This document shows positions 9,911 through 18,855 of a stretch of DNA of 64,000 nucleotides, piece by piece. Within the stretch, counting starts at the first letter, position 1, and each line of letters begins with the position of its first letter. The DNA is from Chryseobacterium aurantiacum (lineage in GTDB: Bacteria > Bacteroidota > Bacteroidia > Flavobacteriales > Weeksellaceae): contig NZ_PXUE01000001.1 of assembly GCF_003020585.1 (NCBI RefSeq), forward strand, positions 744,001-808,000, read 5' to 3'. Position numbers and translations under genes: made by a program. The notes beneath the pieces were generated by a model. It ran no database searches, had not been told where the DNA came from, and saw only the letters and a program-made list of their open reading frames with translations.

Positions 9911-10936
9911 TCACTTCTTAGGTCTTATCAGATAATAAACTTGGTTTTGGGTATCAATCAATAACAGGTAAGCTCCGTTTTTTGGCTGGTAAATAAAATA
10001 AGAAAAAGGATCTCTTAAGTTCTCATTAGGATAGTCTATAGAAACGTGCTGCTTGTAATGCAGCATTTTTTTTGGCATTGTAATCGAAAAATAACTTGTA
10101 CCGGTCCAGCCATCACCACCAGAACCATTCCCTGATCCCCAACTAAAATTTTTCAGATCCCAAAAAGAACGGGCTGCCCATTTTTCTTTATGAACAAAAT
10201 CTCTTTTAATAATATTGGGCTGGCTATCTATATTGTAAGTAGACCTATCATACTGAATTGATTTTTTATTCGTTTTGTAGGCCGGATAATCTGTCCAGCT
10301 CTTTTCAGTATAAAAATAGTTCCATACATCATCCTTAAGCACCGTTAATTTGTATTTGTAATCATTATCAACTGTATCGGAATGAATAATATCATCATAC
10401 ATATACTCTTTATCGGCAATGATTTTTTGTGCTTCAGAAACTGAAAATATTTTATTCTCAGTAATATTTTTATAGGGATAATGAATTGTATCACCATCTT
10501 TAATCCAGTTAGAATAGGTGTTTTGGTCCACGTCTACAATATAATCATTAAAAGTCTGATAGCTGTGTGGAGAGTTTAGGCTATTGTAACTGTATTGCAA
10601 AGAATCTGTTATCTGGCCGTTCAGGTTTATTTTGTACCATTTATTTACCACATCTTCTCCACCGTCTTTTGAATCTTTTCTACTTCCGGAAATGATGATA
10701 ATTGTACTGTCATTTCCTTGAAGTACAGGTTCATTAAAGCCTCCATATATTTTCAATATTTCATAATCAGGATCTTTAAGGCTATCCAGTGTAGTGTAAG
10801 ACCTATATTTTTCCGGAAGTTTTTCAGATCTTAATTTGTACTGTTGATAATACATTCTGATATCAGGCAAAATAATAACGGCAATGATGAGGATACACCA
10901 GAGTATAATGGATTTTTTTTTAATATTTAGTTTCAT
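9911..10936 (-). CDS. Membrane-anchored hypothetical protein
   Basis: The 341-residue protein has an N-terminal signal-anchor (MKLNIKKKSIILWCILIIAV, residues about 8-25) and a long soluble region that would lie in the periplasm. This region is rich in Tyr, Asp and Ser and reads like a beta-rich domain (KIYGGFNEPVLQG, IIIISGSRKDSKDGG). A Trp- and Gly-rich stretch (FSWGSGNGSGGDGWTGTSYF) lies near residue 275. No family is recognised. It is the last of five minus-strand genes (14105 down to 9911) with gaps of 18-82 bp, so they could be co-transcribed. Confidence 0.6.
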   Translation of the reverse strand: MKLNIKKKSIILWCILIIAVIILPDIRMYYQQYKLRSEKLPEKYRSYTTLDSLKDPDYEILKIYGGFNEPVLQGNDSTIIIISGSRKDSKDGGEDVVNKWYKINLNGQITDSLQYSYNSLNSPHSYQTFNDYIVDVDQNTYSNWIKDGDTIHYPYKNITENKIFSVSEAQKIIADKEYMYDDIIHSDTVDNDYKYKLTVLKDDVWNYFYTEKSWTDYPAYKTNKKSIQYDRSTYNIDSQPNIIKRDFVHKEKWAARSFWDLKNFSWGSGNGSGGDGWTGTSYFSITMPKKMLHYKQHVSIDYPNENLRDPFSYFIYQPKNGAYLLLIDTQNQVYYLIRPKK

Positions 10937-11018
10937 CTTATTTGTAGGTTTTTAGTTTTTAGCTCCTCTCAGATGGGATTTTATATTAGGGTCTGAAAAG
11001 AAATAAGGGTGTTTTTGT

Positions 11019-11300
11019 TTAATTAAAATGATCTCTGTGCGGTAAAACAAAATACAAAAAAATAAAAAATGTCAAAAGTAAAATGTTAGATAAATATTTA
11101 GCCTTTTCCTTTCTGTTGATCCGGAAAAGAGTTTCAATACCTATCAATCCTCCCAAAAAGAAAAAAACATACAACGGAATGAGGTCCAGATCGTACGTTT
11201 GACGTTTATATCCTGCCTCGGCAAACAAAGCAAACCAAGCAAAGTAAGGAATGGCCAGCATAATAAACCTAACCAGTATATATATCATAACTGTTTTCAT
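11019..11300 (-). CDS. Small integral membrane protein
   Basis: The 93-residue protein has three hydrophobic segments (about residues 5-27, 41-59 and 69-86), separated by short charged loops (AGYKRQTYDLD, RINRKEKAKY). No family is recognised. It lies between the DUF3592-like gene upstream and the signal-anchored protein downstream on the same strand. Confidence 0.6.
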   Translation of the reverse strand: MKTVMIYILVRFIMLAIPYFAWFALFAEAGYKRQTYDLDLIPLYVFFFLGGLIGIETLFRINRKEKAKYLSNILLLTFFIFLYFVLPHRDHFN

Positions 11301-11337
11301 TTTTTAGAGCAAATTATTTTTTCTGAATTGAAACCTT

Positions 11338-12045
11338 TCATATTGTGTTCTTATTTTTGAATGAAAAAAATAGATTAATGATGAGCAAGACCATTAAAAC
11401 TCCAATAAAGATAGAAAATGCATAAATAGCTGATCCCTGCAGATAAAAAAGTGAGCGGGAGACAAAGAATCTACTTTCTTTAGGATGGTTTACGTCATAA
11501 AGAAGTATACATTTTTGAGAATCAATCTGCTGCTTTGTTTGTTGTAGAAGCTTCGCCTTTAATAGTTGGATTCTTTCCTTACTTTCCCATATTGGGTAAT
11601 ACATTTTTTCGGCTTTCTGTTCTGTATTTGTATAGACTTTATGATTGAGCGTATATTGATAAGATACATCAATAAAAGCATATCCACTCACTCTCCTAAA
11701 TGGGGTTTCCCATTCAGATTTATAAGATAATACTTGCCCTTTCGTTTGCTGCCATTCGGGATGTGTCCATTGAAACTCCTTAAATTTTAAAAAAGGTGAA
11801 ACAGACATCAGAGTAAGCAATGGGAAATAAATTAAGGCCAATAACATTAAAAAATATTCACCTTTTGCTTTCCAGCCTGTCTTTGTAGAGTTTCTTAATA
11901 AAAAAATAATAACAGTAACAATCAATGCATAGATAAAATAGCGATAATTATTGATCCAAAATAACAGGCAAGCCACAAAAACCATCGTTAGCACAAAGCC
12001 TAAATAATGGAACGTTTTGTCAACTATATATTTGATGCTTTTCAA
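11338..12045 (-). CDS. DUF3592-like membrane protein
   Basis: The 235-residue protein has N-terminal membrane segments (about residues 12-30, 35-50 and 64-82) and a C-terminal one (about 205-228). Between them lies a soluble domain: WQQTKGQVLSYKSEW, then SYQYTLNHKVYTNTEQ, then CILLYDVNHPKESRFF. The order 'modified G-x-V', 'YxYxxxGxxY' and 'VxYDPxNPxxS' is characteristic of DUF3592 proteins, whose role is unknown. A second protein with a similar plan is at 20159-21121. Confidence 0.65.
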   Translation of the reverse strand: MKSIKYIVDKTFHYLGFVLTMVFVACLLFWINNYRYFIYALIVTVIIFLLRNSTKTGWKAKGEYFLMLLALIYFPLLTLMSVSPFLKFKEFQWTHPEWQQTKGQVLSYKSEWETPFRRVSGYAFIDVSYQYTLNHKVYTNTEQKAEKMYYPIWESKERIQLLKAKLLQQTKQQIDSQKCILLYDVNHPKESRFFVSRSLFYLQGSAIYAFSIFIGVLMVLLIINLFFSFKNKNTI

Positions 12046-12068
12046 TAGTATACTTTATAAATTCTTAT

Positions 12069-13364
12069 TTATTTTGAAATGTACTTGATTTGCAGATTGT
12101 TGTGTTCATTGTCATTGAATTTTTTTGCGATGACTAATTTTGCTGTTTGGGTTTGGGTATCAAAAATTTCAATTCCTTTTTGGGTAACATATATAAAGTG
12201 TGTGGCATCAATAGATTCAATCCCGGAAAGGGGTTTGTCTTTAATTTTGACTTTAGTGAAATTTTTTCCGTTCGTGTCTATATAAAAAAGAGTATTCATG
12301 TTATTCCCAATGATTTTACCATTGCTGATAGTCCAGTTCAAAACATCAGGCGGAAGAATTTGTCCCCATTCCAGATTTCCGTCCTCTGCATTAATGGCGA
12401 GAAGATTGGATTCATTGTTAGAAGATATTCTCATTTCAGTGTATAAAGTACCGTCCTCAAAAAAGAGGATATGGCTTCTTTTGGCTACAAGCTTTTCATT
12501 TTTGTAGATCCATTTAAACACCTTGGGATTTTTAATGAACGTATTATTAGGATCAGAAATATCTCCATCAGGGAGATTGCCGTCTTTATCAAGTTTCAGG
12601 GCATAGATCGTTCCTGCTTCACTTCCAATGAAAAGAGTATTGCCATCGGTATACATTGGGTTGTAAATGGGACGGTCAAATTGGTTGACTTCGTTATGCT
12701 GTAAAGGTTGTCCTACAATTTCTACATCTCCGTCAAACATTCCGTACGAAGTATTTACCCCATTTTGAGGGCTCAGTTTTTTCAGAAAAACAGCAGAATT
12801 TACAAAGTAGGAGTTCCTATATTTTACAGGAGCAAAATAATTGTATATTGTTGGCAGTTCACTAAGCCAGTTTTTTGTACCATTGGCCCTGTTGAAATTA
12901 TAGAGCCATGCCCTGTTAATTTCTGAGGGCTGTCCCGTTGATGCCATTAGAATATTCTGTCCGTCTACCAAGGGACTTGCCATAAACAAAGGCATCCGTG
13001 AACTCAGTCTTTTTGCTTCTTCATTCTCATCATTGCTCATATCCAATGGTTGGTCACCATTACCGTAGATCTGCTGTTGCCAAATGATTTTACCCGTGTT
13101 AATATCAAAATTAATAAGCTTCCCGCTTTCAAAAGGCATAAAAATATTCTGCCCATCCACTGCAAAAAGATTTCGGTTACCGGCGCTGTCTATGTCACTT
13201 TTATATTGCCAGACAATTTTATTTTCGTCAAGATTAAAGTTGAAAACTTGGCCTTCAGTAGCCACTACCAGAGTAGCATGGTTTACTTTGCTTGATTCTG
13301 TTTTTGAGTTTTTATTGCAACTTAAAAAAATGGATGCCGAAATAAGGAGTATTAGTTTTTTCAT
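12069..13364 (-). CDS. Lipoprotein with PQQ-like beta-propeller
   Basis: The 431-residue protein starts MKKLILLISASIFLSCNKNS, a lipoprotein signal with Cys16. The rest is built from repeats of the PQQ/quinoprotein type: NLDENKIVWQYKSDID, INTGKIIWQQQIYG, NRANGTKNWLSELP and INAEDGNLEWGQILP, each the blade motif 'xxxGxxxWxxxxx'. This is the fold used by BamB and by PQQ dehydrogenases; PQQ binding itself is not implied. It may be a scaffold or sensor in the envelope. It lies 18 bp downstream of the ankyrin-repeat gene and 23 bp before the DUF3592-like gene, consistent with an operon. Confidence 0.75.
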   Translation of the reverse strand: MKKLILLISASIFLSCNKNSKTESSKVNHATLVVATEGQVFNFNLDENKIVWQYKSDIDSAGNRNLFAVDGQNIFMPFESGKLINFDINTGKIIWQQQIYGNGDQPLDMSNDENEEAKRLSSRMPLFMASPLVDGQNILMASTGQPSEINRAWLYNFNRANGTKNWLSELPTIYNYFAPVKYRNSYFVNSAVFLKKLSPQNGVNTSYGMFDGDVEIVGQPLQHNEVNQFDRPIYNPMYTDGNTLFIGSEAGTIYALKLDKDGNLPDGDISDPNNTFIKNPKVFKWIYKNEKLVAKRSHILFFEDGTLYTEMRISSNNESNLLAINAEDGNLEWGQILPPDVLNWTISNGKIIGNNMNTLFYIDTNGKNFTKVKIKDKPLSGIESIDATHFIYVTQKGIEIFDTQTQTAKLVIAKKFNDNEHNNLQIKYISK

Positions 13365-13382
13365 TGTGGTGATGGTGGTGGG

Positions 13383-14105
13383 TTATTTTAAAAGCTTGAG
13401 AAGTTCTGTATTTTTATTGGCTTTTGCAAACTGTAAAGCAGTCTTTCCCTCAACAATTCCGTTATCTGTTTCAAAGGAGACTCTGGCTTTTTTATCAGCT
13501 CCCTGAGACAAAAGATATTTCGCAATCTCTGTATAATTCTTTTCTACGGCATACAGCAAGGCATTGTACCCATCCTCGTCAAAATGATTCATGGGAGAAT
13601 CTTTACCTTTCAGAGGAATCTTCTTTATAAATTCCAGATCATTGTTCTTTACAGATAGCAACAGAAGTTTTCCAAGATCTTCTCTTTCAATTTTCTGAGG
13701 TTGATGGCTAATATATAATTCCTTTACAATTTCAAAATTTTCATAAAAAATAGCAGTATACAATGCATTTTGAGCATAGATACCCTTACCGAGAAGATAA
13801 CGCGTAATCTCAGGACTTCCATACTCAATGGCTGTATCAATAAGGGTTTTGTCTGCCGTGATATTGGCACCCTTGTATACCATGTATTCTACCATTGGTA
13901 AGTTTTTCTTCCAGATAGCAGCCTTTACAGGTAAAATCTGATCAGAAAGAACGGCTTTAATAGGGTATCCTTGTTCTGTTAACTTTTTTACCAAGGATAG
14001 ATCATTACTGCTGATGGCTCCATAAAAGGCATCCACCTGTTGTTGAGTCTGAGCATTCAGCATCGAAGACAAAGCTATAATGATTGACATTCCAATCTTC
14101 TTCAT
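13383..14105 (-). CDS. Exported ankyrin-repeat protein
   Basis: The 240-residue protein has a signal peptide (MKKIGMSIIIALSSMLNAQT) followed by ankyrin repeats. The clearest are residues about 180-205 (EDGYNALLYAVEKNYTEIAK, then YLLSQGADKKA) and the last one (EGKTALQFAKANKNTELLKL). Ankyrin repeats mediate protein-protein contacts. The export signal places it in the periplasm. It is the first gene of the minus-strand run ending at 9911. It diverges from the thioredoxin-like gene at 14285. Confidence 0.8.
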   Translation of the reverse strand: MKKIGMSIIIALSSMLNAQTQQQVDAFYGAISSNDLSLVKKLTEQGYPIKAVLSDQILPVKAAIWKKNLPMVEYMVYKGANITADKTLIDTAIEYGSPEITRYLLGKGIYAQNALYTAIFYENFEIVKELYISHQPQKIEREDLGKLLLLSVKNNDLEFIKKIPLKGKDSPMNHFDEDGYNALLYAVEKNYTEIAKYLLSQGADKKARVSFETDNGIVEGKTALQFAKANKNTELLKLLK

Positions 14106-14284
14106 TCCTGTGTTATTTTAATAGGATGTAAAAGTAATTAATTTCCCGTATTGGAGAGAACCCCTGATTCTAGGGATATAGTTTTTGTATTCTACTTTAA
14201 TTATTTACTTAAAATAATTAAAATAAATGAACAATCTTTTTCTTGTAAAATTCCTACATTCGTAGAGCATAAAAATAAAACTCA

Positions 14285-14797
14285 ATGAAATATTCTAAGA
14301 TTATGGTAGTGGTTACCTTACTGTTATTTCAGTTAGGAACAGCACAGGAAAAAGCAGATGTGGTATTAAATAAAGCACTTACAGAAGCAAAATCGGGTAA
14401 TAAAAATGTTCTGTTAATGTTTCATGCTTCGTGGTGCAAATGGTGTAAGGTGATGGAAAAGAATATGAATCTTCCAGAAACGAAACCTCTTTTTGAGAAG
14501 AAGTTTGTTACGGCTTATGTAGACGTTCAGGAAAGAGGAGAAAAGAAATCTCTTGAAAATCCCGGCGGCCAGGCGCTCATGAATAAATATAAAGGAGAAA
14601 ATGCAGGACTTCCTTTTTGGTTGATTTTAAACCCTAAAGGAGAAGTGTTAGCAGACTCATTTAATGCTAAGGGAGAAAATTTAGGTTCACCTTCAACGCC
14701 TGAAGAAGTAGCCACTTTTATTGCAAAGCTTGAAAAGACCTCAAAACTGAAAAAAGAAGAACTGCAGATCATTGAAAATGTATTTGTAAAAAAATAA
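14285..14797 (+). CDS. Exported thioredoxin-fold protein
   Basis: The 170-residue protein has a signal peptide (MKYSKIMVVVTLLLFQLGTA) and a thioredoxin-fold active site, FHASWCKWCKVME, with Cys51 and Cys54 in a CxxC motif. The WCKWCK form and the following 'NMNLPETKPLFEKKFV' match the Thioredoxin_7/DUF255-type family, which includes periplasmic DsbD-gamma-like disulfide reductases. The cis-Pro segment is probably NAGLPFWLILNPKG. It probably acts on periplasmic disulfides; the partner is unknown. The stem-loop at 14836 follows. Confidence 0.85.
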   Translation: MKYSKIMVVVTLLLFQLGTAQEKADVVLNKALTEAKSGNKNVLLMFHASWCKWCKVMEKNMNLPETKPLFEKKFVTAYVDVQERGEKKSLENPGGQALMNKYKGENAGLPFWLILNPKGEVLADSFNAKGENLGSPSTPEEVATFIAKLEKTSKLKKEELQIIENVFVKK

Positions 14798-14835
14798 AAG
14801 TAGGTTTCTGTTTTTATTAGAGAAATATCAAAAGA

Positions 14836-14872
14836 ATGTCCCTTGGCAAAAGCCTTGGGATTTTTTTATATT
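14836..14872 (+). terminator. Terminator-like hairpin after the thioredoxin gene
   Basis: The arms TCCCTTGGC and GCCTTGGGA pair except for an internal TT/TT bulge, with an AAAA loop, followed by TTTTTTT. It lies between the thioredoxin-like gene and the RDD protein. Confidence 0.55.
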
Positions 14873-14892
14873 TTTACCGAAATATCAATTAT

Positions 14893-16644
14893 ATGGAGAA
14901 TATTTACTCTAAAAAGCAATATTATTTTGTAGGATTTTCGTCATTGGTTGTTTCAGTACTTGGACTGATATTATCAATAAGTACTTTTAACATCATTAAA
15001 AACAGTCTTGGATTTATTTCTGATGAAAGAAAATATGTCGGATTATATTGGTTGTTGAAGCCAATGACACTTTTCATAGGCGTTACAAAGAATGCTTTTG
15101 ATGTCTGGGAAGTCTTTTTACTATCCTTATTGCTTGTCGGCAGTATTATATTTTTGCTTAAAAAAAGAGATACTCGGTTAATTGCATTTGTGTTTTCAAT
15201 CATCTTGATTTCGAATGTTCAGGGAATGTTTAATACCTTGTTTTATTTCCTTTACACCAAAAAGAAGATAGAAACAGAAATAGGATCAAGCATGGGAATG
15301 ATGATGTATTTTTATCCTGTGATAGCCGCCCTGTATATTTTTTTAAGCTATAAAATCCTTACCCTCATAAAGAGTAAAAAAGTACTGAATATAGCCCATA
15401 CAGAAACATCTACAGTTATAAAAGATACTCCTAAAATACAGCGGTTTTTCCATTTTTTGATAGACACATTTATTATCTTACTTGTTTTCTGTCCATTGGT
15501 TTTCAATCTGTTTGAGGCATATCTTATCAAAATTTCTTTTTTTAAGGAAAAGCTAAACAATGAATTTGGCGCACTTATTTTAATTGCTATTGTAAGATTG
15601 ATCTACTATCCTTTCTTTGAAATTCTGTTTGGCTCTACACCGGCGAAATTTCTTACAGAATCAAGAGTAATTAATGATACCGCAGAAAAGCCATCCATAT
15701 CAGATATCTTCAAAAGAAGCCTTTACAGGAATATACCCTTCAATGCAGTTTCTTTTTTCTGGAAAACCGGTTTACATGATTCCCTGTCATATACCCATGT
15801 TGTAAAAGAAAAAAGAGAGGGCTTTAAGACTGGATATCTTTTGATTGCCTTGGCGGTTTTTGTACCGTATGTTTATTTTTATTATTTCGGAGAGAAAATC
15901 ATCATGGATTATCGGACCTCAAAGGTTGATGAAAGAATGATTAAATATGAGGGCGACTTTAGAAGAAGCAGCGTTGATAATATCAATCCAAATCAGATTT
16001 ATATTCTTAAACGCCTTGGAAGTATGGTGTATGAAGGGAAAGCTTTAAAGATTGAAAGAATAGAAGGAAATGAGATTGTTTGTAAAGAATTGGTCAAGAA
16101 GGATACGTATGATCTCAATTACTACGGGATTGTAGATTTATATAAAAATCAGAAAGACACAGCAACAGTTTATAGATTCACAAAAAAAGATTTTATCAAC
16201 GCCATACCTAAGAATATCAGAGAAATGGATGAAGAAAAACGAAATGGGACAAACTTCTTTGATGAGTATGGCAAATACGAAATAAGGGATATCTATACCC
16301 TGAATGCTCCAGTTATTGAAGAAGGAAAAATGGAGCAAGAATATTCCATGAAAAATAGATCTAATGTTCAGAGGATTTCTTTCAAGAATATTGGTAAAAG
16401 CGGAAGAATACTATCCATAAAAACAACAGAGGGTAAAGTGATCTGGAAAGATAAATTTCCTATCATGATAAAAGGTTCCAATACTTATTCAGACTGGTTT
16501 TCAGTCCATGTTGATAATTTGAAAGCCGAAGATACCTTTAGTGCAGATATGGAAATTGCCGATTCTTTGAATAACAGACAAATGTATAAAGTAGAGATGG
16601 ATCAGGCTCCTTATTCAGCCATAAGGGTCTATCAATTGAAATAA
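14893..16644 (+). CDS. RDD-family membrane protein
   Basis: ATG 14893 (MENIYSKKQYYFVGFSSLVV) is chosen; a reading from 14836 would translate the terminator hairpin. The 583-residue protein has four N-terminal membrane segments (within residues about 10-165), then an RDD domain around residues 185-310 (QRFFHFLIDTFIILLVFCPL; FFEILFGSTPAKFLTESRVI; RSLYRNIPFNAVSFFW). Another membrane segment is at about residues 318-335. The last 240 residues are soluble (RTSKVDERMIKYEGDFRR onward) and unlike known families. RDD proteins are inner-membrane proteins of mostly unknown role, some implicated in ion transport. It is followed by a bidirectional terminator. Confidence 0.8.
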   Translation: MENIYSKKQYYFVGFSSLVVSVLGLILSISTFNIIKNSLGFISDERKYVGLYWLLKPMTLFIGVTKNAFDVWEVFLLSLLLVGSIIFLLKKRDTRLIAFVFSIILISNVQGMFNTLFYFLYTKKKIETEIGSSMGMMMYFYPVIAALYIFLSYKILTLIKSKKVLNIAHTETSTVIKDTPKIQRFFHFLIDTFIILLVFCPLVFNLFEAYLIKISFFKEKLNNEFGALILIAIVRLIYYPFFEILFGSTPAKFLTESRVINDTAEKPSISDIFKRSLYRNIPFNAVSFFWKTGLHDSLSYTHVVKEKREGFKTGYLLIALAVFVPYVYFYYFGEKIIMDYRTSKVDERMIKYEGDFRRSSVDNINPNQIYILKRLGSMVYEGKALKIERIEGNEIVCKELVKKDTYDLNYYGIVDLYKNQKDTATVYRFTKKDFINAIPKNIREMDEEKRNGTNFFDEYGKYEIRDIYTLNAPVIEEGKMEQEYSMKNRSNVQRISFKNIGKSGRILSIKTTEGKVIWKDKFPIMIKGSNTYSDWFSVHVDNLKAEDTFSADMEIADSLNNRQMYKVEMDQAPYSAIRVYQLK

Positions 16645-16686
16645 AAAACTCCCCAAGCAAAAAATCTGTTTGGGGAGTTTCTTTTT
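16645..16686. terminator. Bidirectional terminator
   Basis: A perfect hairpin has arms AAACTCCCCAA and TTGGGGAGTTT. It is flanked by A-rich and T-rich runs on the two sides, so it can serve both the RDD gene (plus) and the lipoprotein gene at 16703 (minus). Confidence 0.85.
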
Positions 16687-16702
16687 CTAACATAAGTATA
16701 AT

Positions 16703-17296
16703 TTACAATGATTTGTAATGATATTCTATATTGCTCCAAAGAACCGTATCATTTGCTTCTGTCATTTCCGATGGAGAAGTAAAAACAGTCCCAAAAGCAT
16801 TTTCATATTGAGTAATCCCAAAATCTGTATTTTGGCTAATAAATAGCGCTCCATGATCTCTTGGAGCCTTTTTGATATACCTGAAAGTCCTTTTTAGAGT
16901 AAATGTTGCATTGTTTTTATTGAAATCTCCTAGATAATTAGGCTTATTGCTGCTATCATTAATTAATACAGAGTCATTAACGATTTTAATAGGATATGAT
17001 ATATTCGCTGAATTTCCTGAAATCAATTTTATAGAATTGTTTTTCAAATCAAGGCTGATGATTTTCCAGGCAGGCTCCTGATAAGTACTCCAGTAGTTTT
17101 TCAAATAAGATTCATCAGGAGATGATTTTTGCCCCATTGAACCGGTATACAAAACCGTATTTTTTACCGCGTAACTCTTGAATTCAAAATTTCGGATCTC
17201 ATGATCAATTGGCCTTGGATCATCTATTATATTGTCATTGTTCCCACATGAGATCAGGGATAATAACATCGCAGCAGCATAAAAAGAGTATTTCAT
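16703..17296 (-). CDS. Lipoprotein of unknown function
   Basis: The chosen start is 17296, giving 197 residues that begin MKYSFYAAAMLLSLISCGNN, a lipoprotein signal with Cys17. A longer reading from 17353 would add 19 residues before the signal and is rejected. The mature part is beta-rich (RNFEFKSYAVKNTVLYTGSM; DLKNNSIKLISGNSA) and may be a lipocalin-like barrel, but no family is firm. It is convergent with the RDD gene and shares its terminator. Confidence 0.65.
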   Translation of the reverse strand: MKYSFYAAAMLLSLISCGNNDNIIDDPRPIDHEIRNFEFKSYAVKNTVLYTGSMGQKSSPDESYLKNYWSTYQEPAWKIISLDLKNNSIKLISGNSANISYPIKIVNDSVLINDSSNKPNYLGDFNKNNATFTLKRTFRYIKKAPRDHGALFISQNTDFGITQYENAFGTVFTSPSEMTEANDTVLWSNIEYHYKSL

Positions 17297-17481
17297 TGGT
17301 TTTTTTGCAAAAGTAAGGGTTTTATAAGAGGAAAGCAAAAGACGAAATGGCAAAAAAAGTTAAAAGAATCAAACTGCTACAACATATATTCCCTGCTCTT
17401 TTTCGATAAAAGATATCGGAAGACATGGTAAGCAACCCTGTCAGTTTACACCCTTTGAGATTTCGTCTCTATAAAAGCTGA

Positions 17482-17877
17482 TTATTTCCCAAAGTACATC
17501 TGATCCTGCTTCTGCTGTTCATTATAAATTATCTGGAAGCTCACAGGCATATAATGATAAAGAAGTTTCCAATGTTGGATCTTTGCGTGCTTTTTAAAGC
17601 TTTCAAAAGATCTTATGAAGATGTTTTCAATCATGGTTCTTACATAAGAATTTCCATTCCTGTAAAGTCCGTCCATAAGTTTGATGTGATGGGCTATAAT
17701 GTTGATCTTAGATTCCTGCAGCAGGCCTTTCAGATAATTAACGGTTGCCTGCATGATTCCTGCAAAATTATCATGTACAGATAACTGCATGATTTCCTTG
17801 CGAAGTGGCGGATAGAAAAATTTTAAGTATTCAACAGCTATTTTTTGATTAATAGTTTGCATTTGTACTTTCATCAT
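17482..17877 (-). CDS. Helical protein of unknown function, copy B of a paralogous pair
   Basis: The 131-residue cytosolic-type protein starts at ATG 17877 (MMKVQMQTINQKIAVEYLKF); a GTG seven codons upstream is less likely. It is all-helical in character. It is clearly paralogous to the protein at 18143-18499: HHIKLMDGLYRNGNSYVRTM and MIENIFIRSFESF match LQKMDKIYTDGDVTLKNAIE and AIENTFIYSLDNF in the other copy. The family may be DUF7674 (from memory, unsure). It follows the 43-residue membrane peptide gene at 17929-18060 with a 51-bp gap, mirroring the order of the other copy. Confidence 0.65.
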   Translation of the reverse strand: MMKVQMQTINQKIAVEYLKFFYPPLRKEIMQLSVHDNFAGIMQATVNYLKGLLQESKINIIAHHIKLMDGLYRNGNSYVRTMIENIFIRSFESFKKHAKIQHWKLLYHYMPVSFQIIYNEQQKQDQMYFGK

Positions 17878-17928
17878 AATTAAGAATTTTTCAAACACTT
17901 TTTATTGAAGCTAAATGTATACCAAAAT

Positions 17929-18060
17929 TTAAAGGCAGGCCGCAATAATAAATACACCAACGATGACAGCGATGTGAGTGAGTAATATCTCAGAATTGTG
18001 TCTGTTAGTCGTTGTTTTCCAGGTTTTCCAGTCTGAAATTTTTCTGATTTTATTTTTCAT
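17929..18060 (-). CDS. 43-residue single-span membrane peptide
   Basis: The minus strand has an ATG at 18060 and a TAA at 17929-17931. The peptide begins MKNKIRKISDWKTWKTTT, a basic, Trp-containing amphipathic N-terminus, followed by a hydrophobic span of about 18 residues (ILLTHIAVIVGVFIIAAC) and ends in Leu. Its plan matches the small protein at 18511-18684 (basic N-terminus, one C-terminal span). The repeated order 'small membrane peptide then helical protein' supports it as a real gene. Function unknown. Confidence 0.5.
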   Translation of the reverse strand: MKNKIRKISDWKTWKTTTNRHNSEILLTHIAVIVGVFIIAACL

Positions 18061-18142
18061 AATCTATTGATTGTGAGTTATTTTTAATTTTGTTTAATTT
18101 AAACACTTTGTAATGAAACGGGTAAAAAATGTAATAAAAGCT

Positions 18143-18499
18143 TTATGTACCGTGAGTGTAAATTTGTCTCGAATAGCTGCTTTTAAGGCTAGAAGAAATA
18201 TGACTAAATATCATTTTTCTGTCTTCCTTACTGCAAAAAGCTGTAAAATTGTCCAAAGAATAGATAAAAGTGTTCTCAATTGCATTTTTTAATGTGACAT
18301 CACCATCGGTGTAAATTTTGTCCATCTTTTGTAAGCTTTTGAGTAGCAGATTACTGTCATTCTGGCGGATCATGTTTTTAATGCGCTCTGTGAATGTCCT
18401 GATAACACTATACGAACCTGGGTTTTTATTTTCCTTAAGTTCAGTTTCAAAATCAGGAACCAGTTCTGTGATTTCCTGTACGGCCTGTAAATAGTTCAT
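18143..18499 (-). CDS. Helical protein of unknown function, copy A of a paralogous pair
   Basis: The 118-residue protein starts MNYLQAVQEITELVPDFETE and is all-helical in character, without signal or membrane segment. It is paralogous to the protein at 17482-17877 over most of its length (see that entry). It lies 11 bp after the small membrane protein at 18511-18684, so the two are likely translated from one message. The family may be DUF7674; no biochemical role is known to me. Confidence 0.65.
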   Translation of the reverse strand: MNYLQAVQEITELVPDFETELKENKNPGSYSVIRTFTERIKNMIRQNDSNLLLKSLQKMDKIYTDGDVTLKNAIENTFIYSLDNFTAFCSKEDRKMIFSHISSSLKSSYSRQIYTHGT

Positions 18500-18510
18500 A
18501 TTATATTTTT

Positions 18511-18684
18511 TTAAATGTGGTTTTGCTCAAGTAGTTTTATAATAGCTCCAAAAATGAAAATGGTTAAAAAGGCGATAAAAAGCATGTGGTAAGGCTTTAG
18601 CCATTTGGGAGTCTTAGGTCCCCTGCTTTTTAACCTTCTTAGTTTGTCTATTCTGTTTAATGTTTTCAAGTCCATTTTTTCCAT
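18511..18684 (-). CDS. Small single-span membrane protein
   Basis: Starting at ATG 18684 gives 57 residues (MEKMDLKTLNRIDKLRRLKS and onward); ATG 18675 or a TTG at 18705 are alternatives. The N-terminal half is strongly basic (RLKSRGPKTPKWLKPYH), and the C-terminal half is one membrane span (MLFIAFLTIFIFGAIIKLL). The 'basic half plus one span' plan is shared with the 43-residue peptide at 17929-18060, which likewise precedes a copy of the helical protein. Function unknown. Confidence 0.6.
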   Translation of the reverse strand: MEKMDLKTLNRIDKLRRLKSRGPKTPKWLKPYHMLFIAFLTIFIFGAIIKLLEQNHI

Positions 18685-18855
18685 GTTTTCAAATGATGAA
18701 GCCAATGGTATTCCGTTGAATGTTGTTTTGTTTTAATTATTTGATTTTTAATGTGTTGTGTTGTTTTGGTTGAGGTTTTAATATGACGAAAGCATTTCAA
18801 AATGATAAGGGTTTTATCAAATTGGAAAGTAGGAACACTTTTAAATAGAAAGAAT

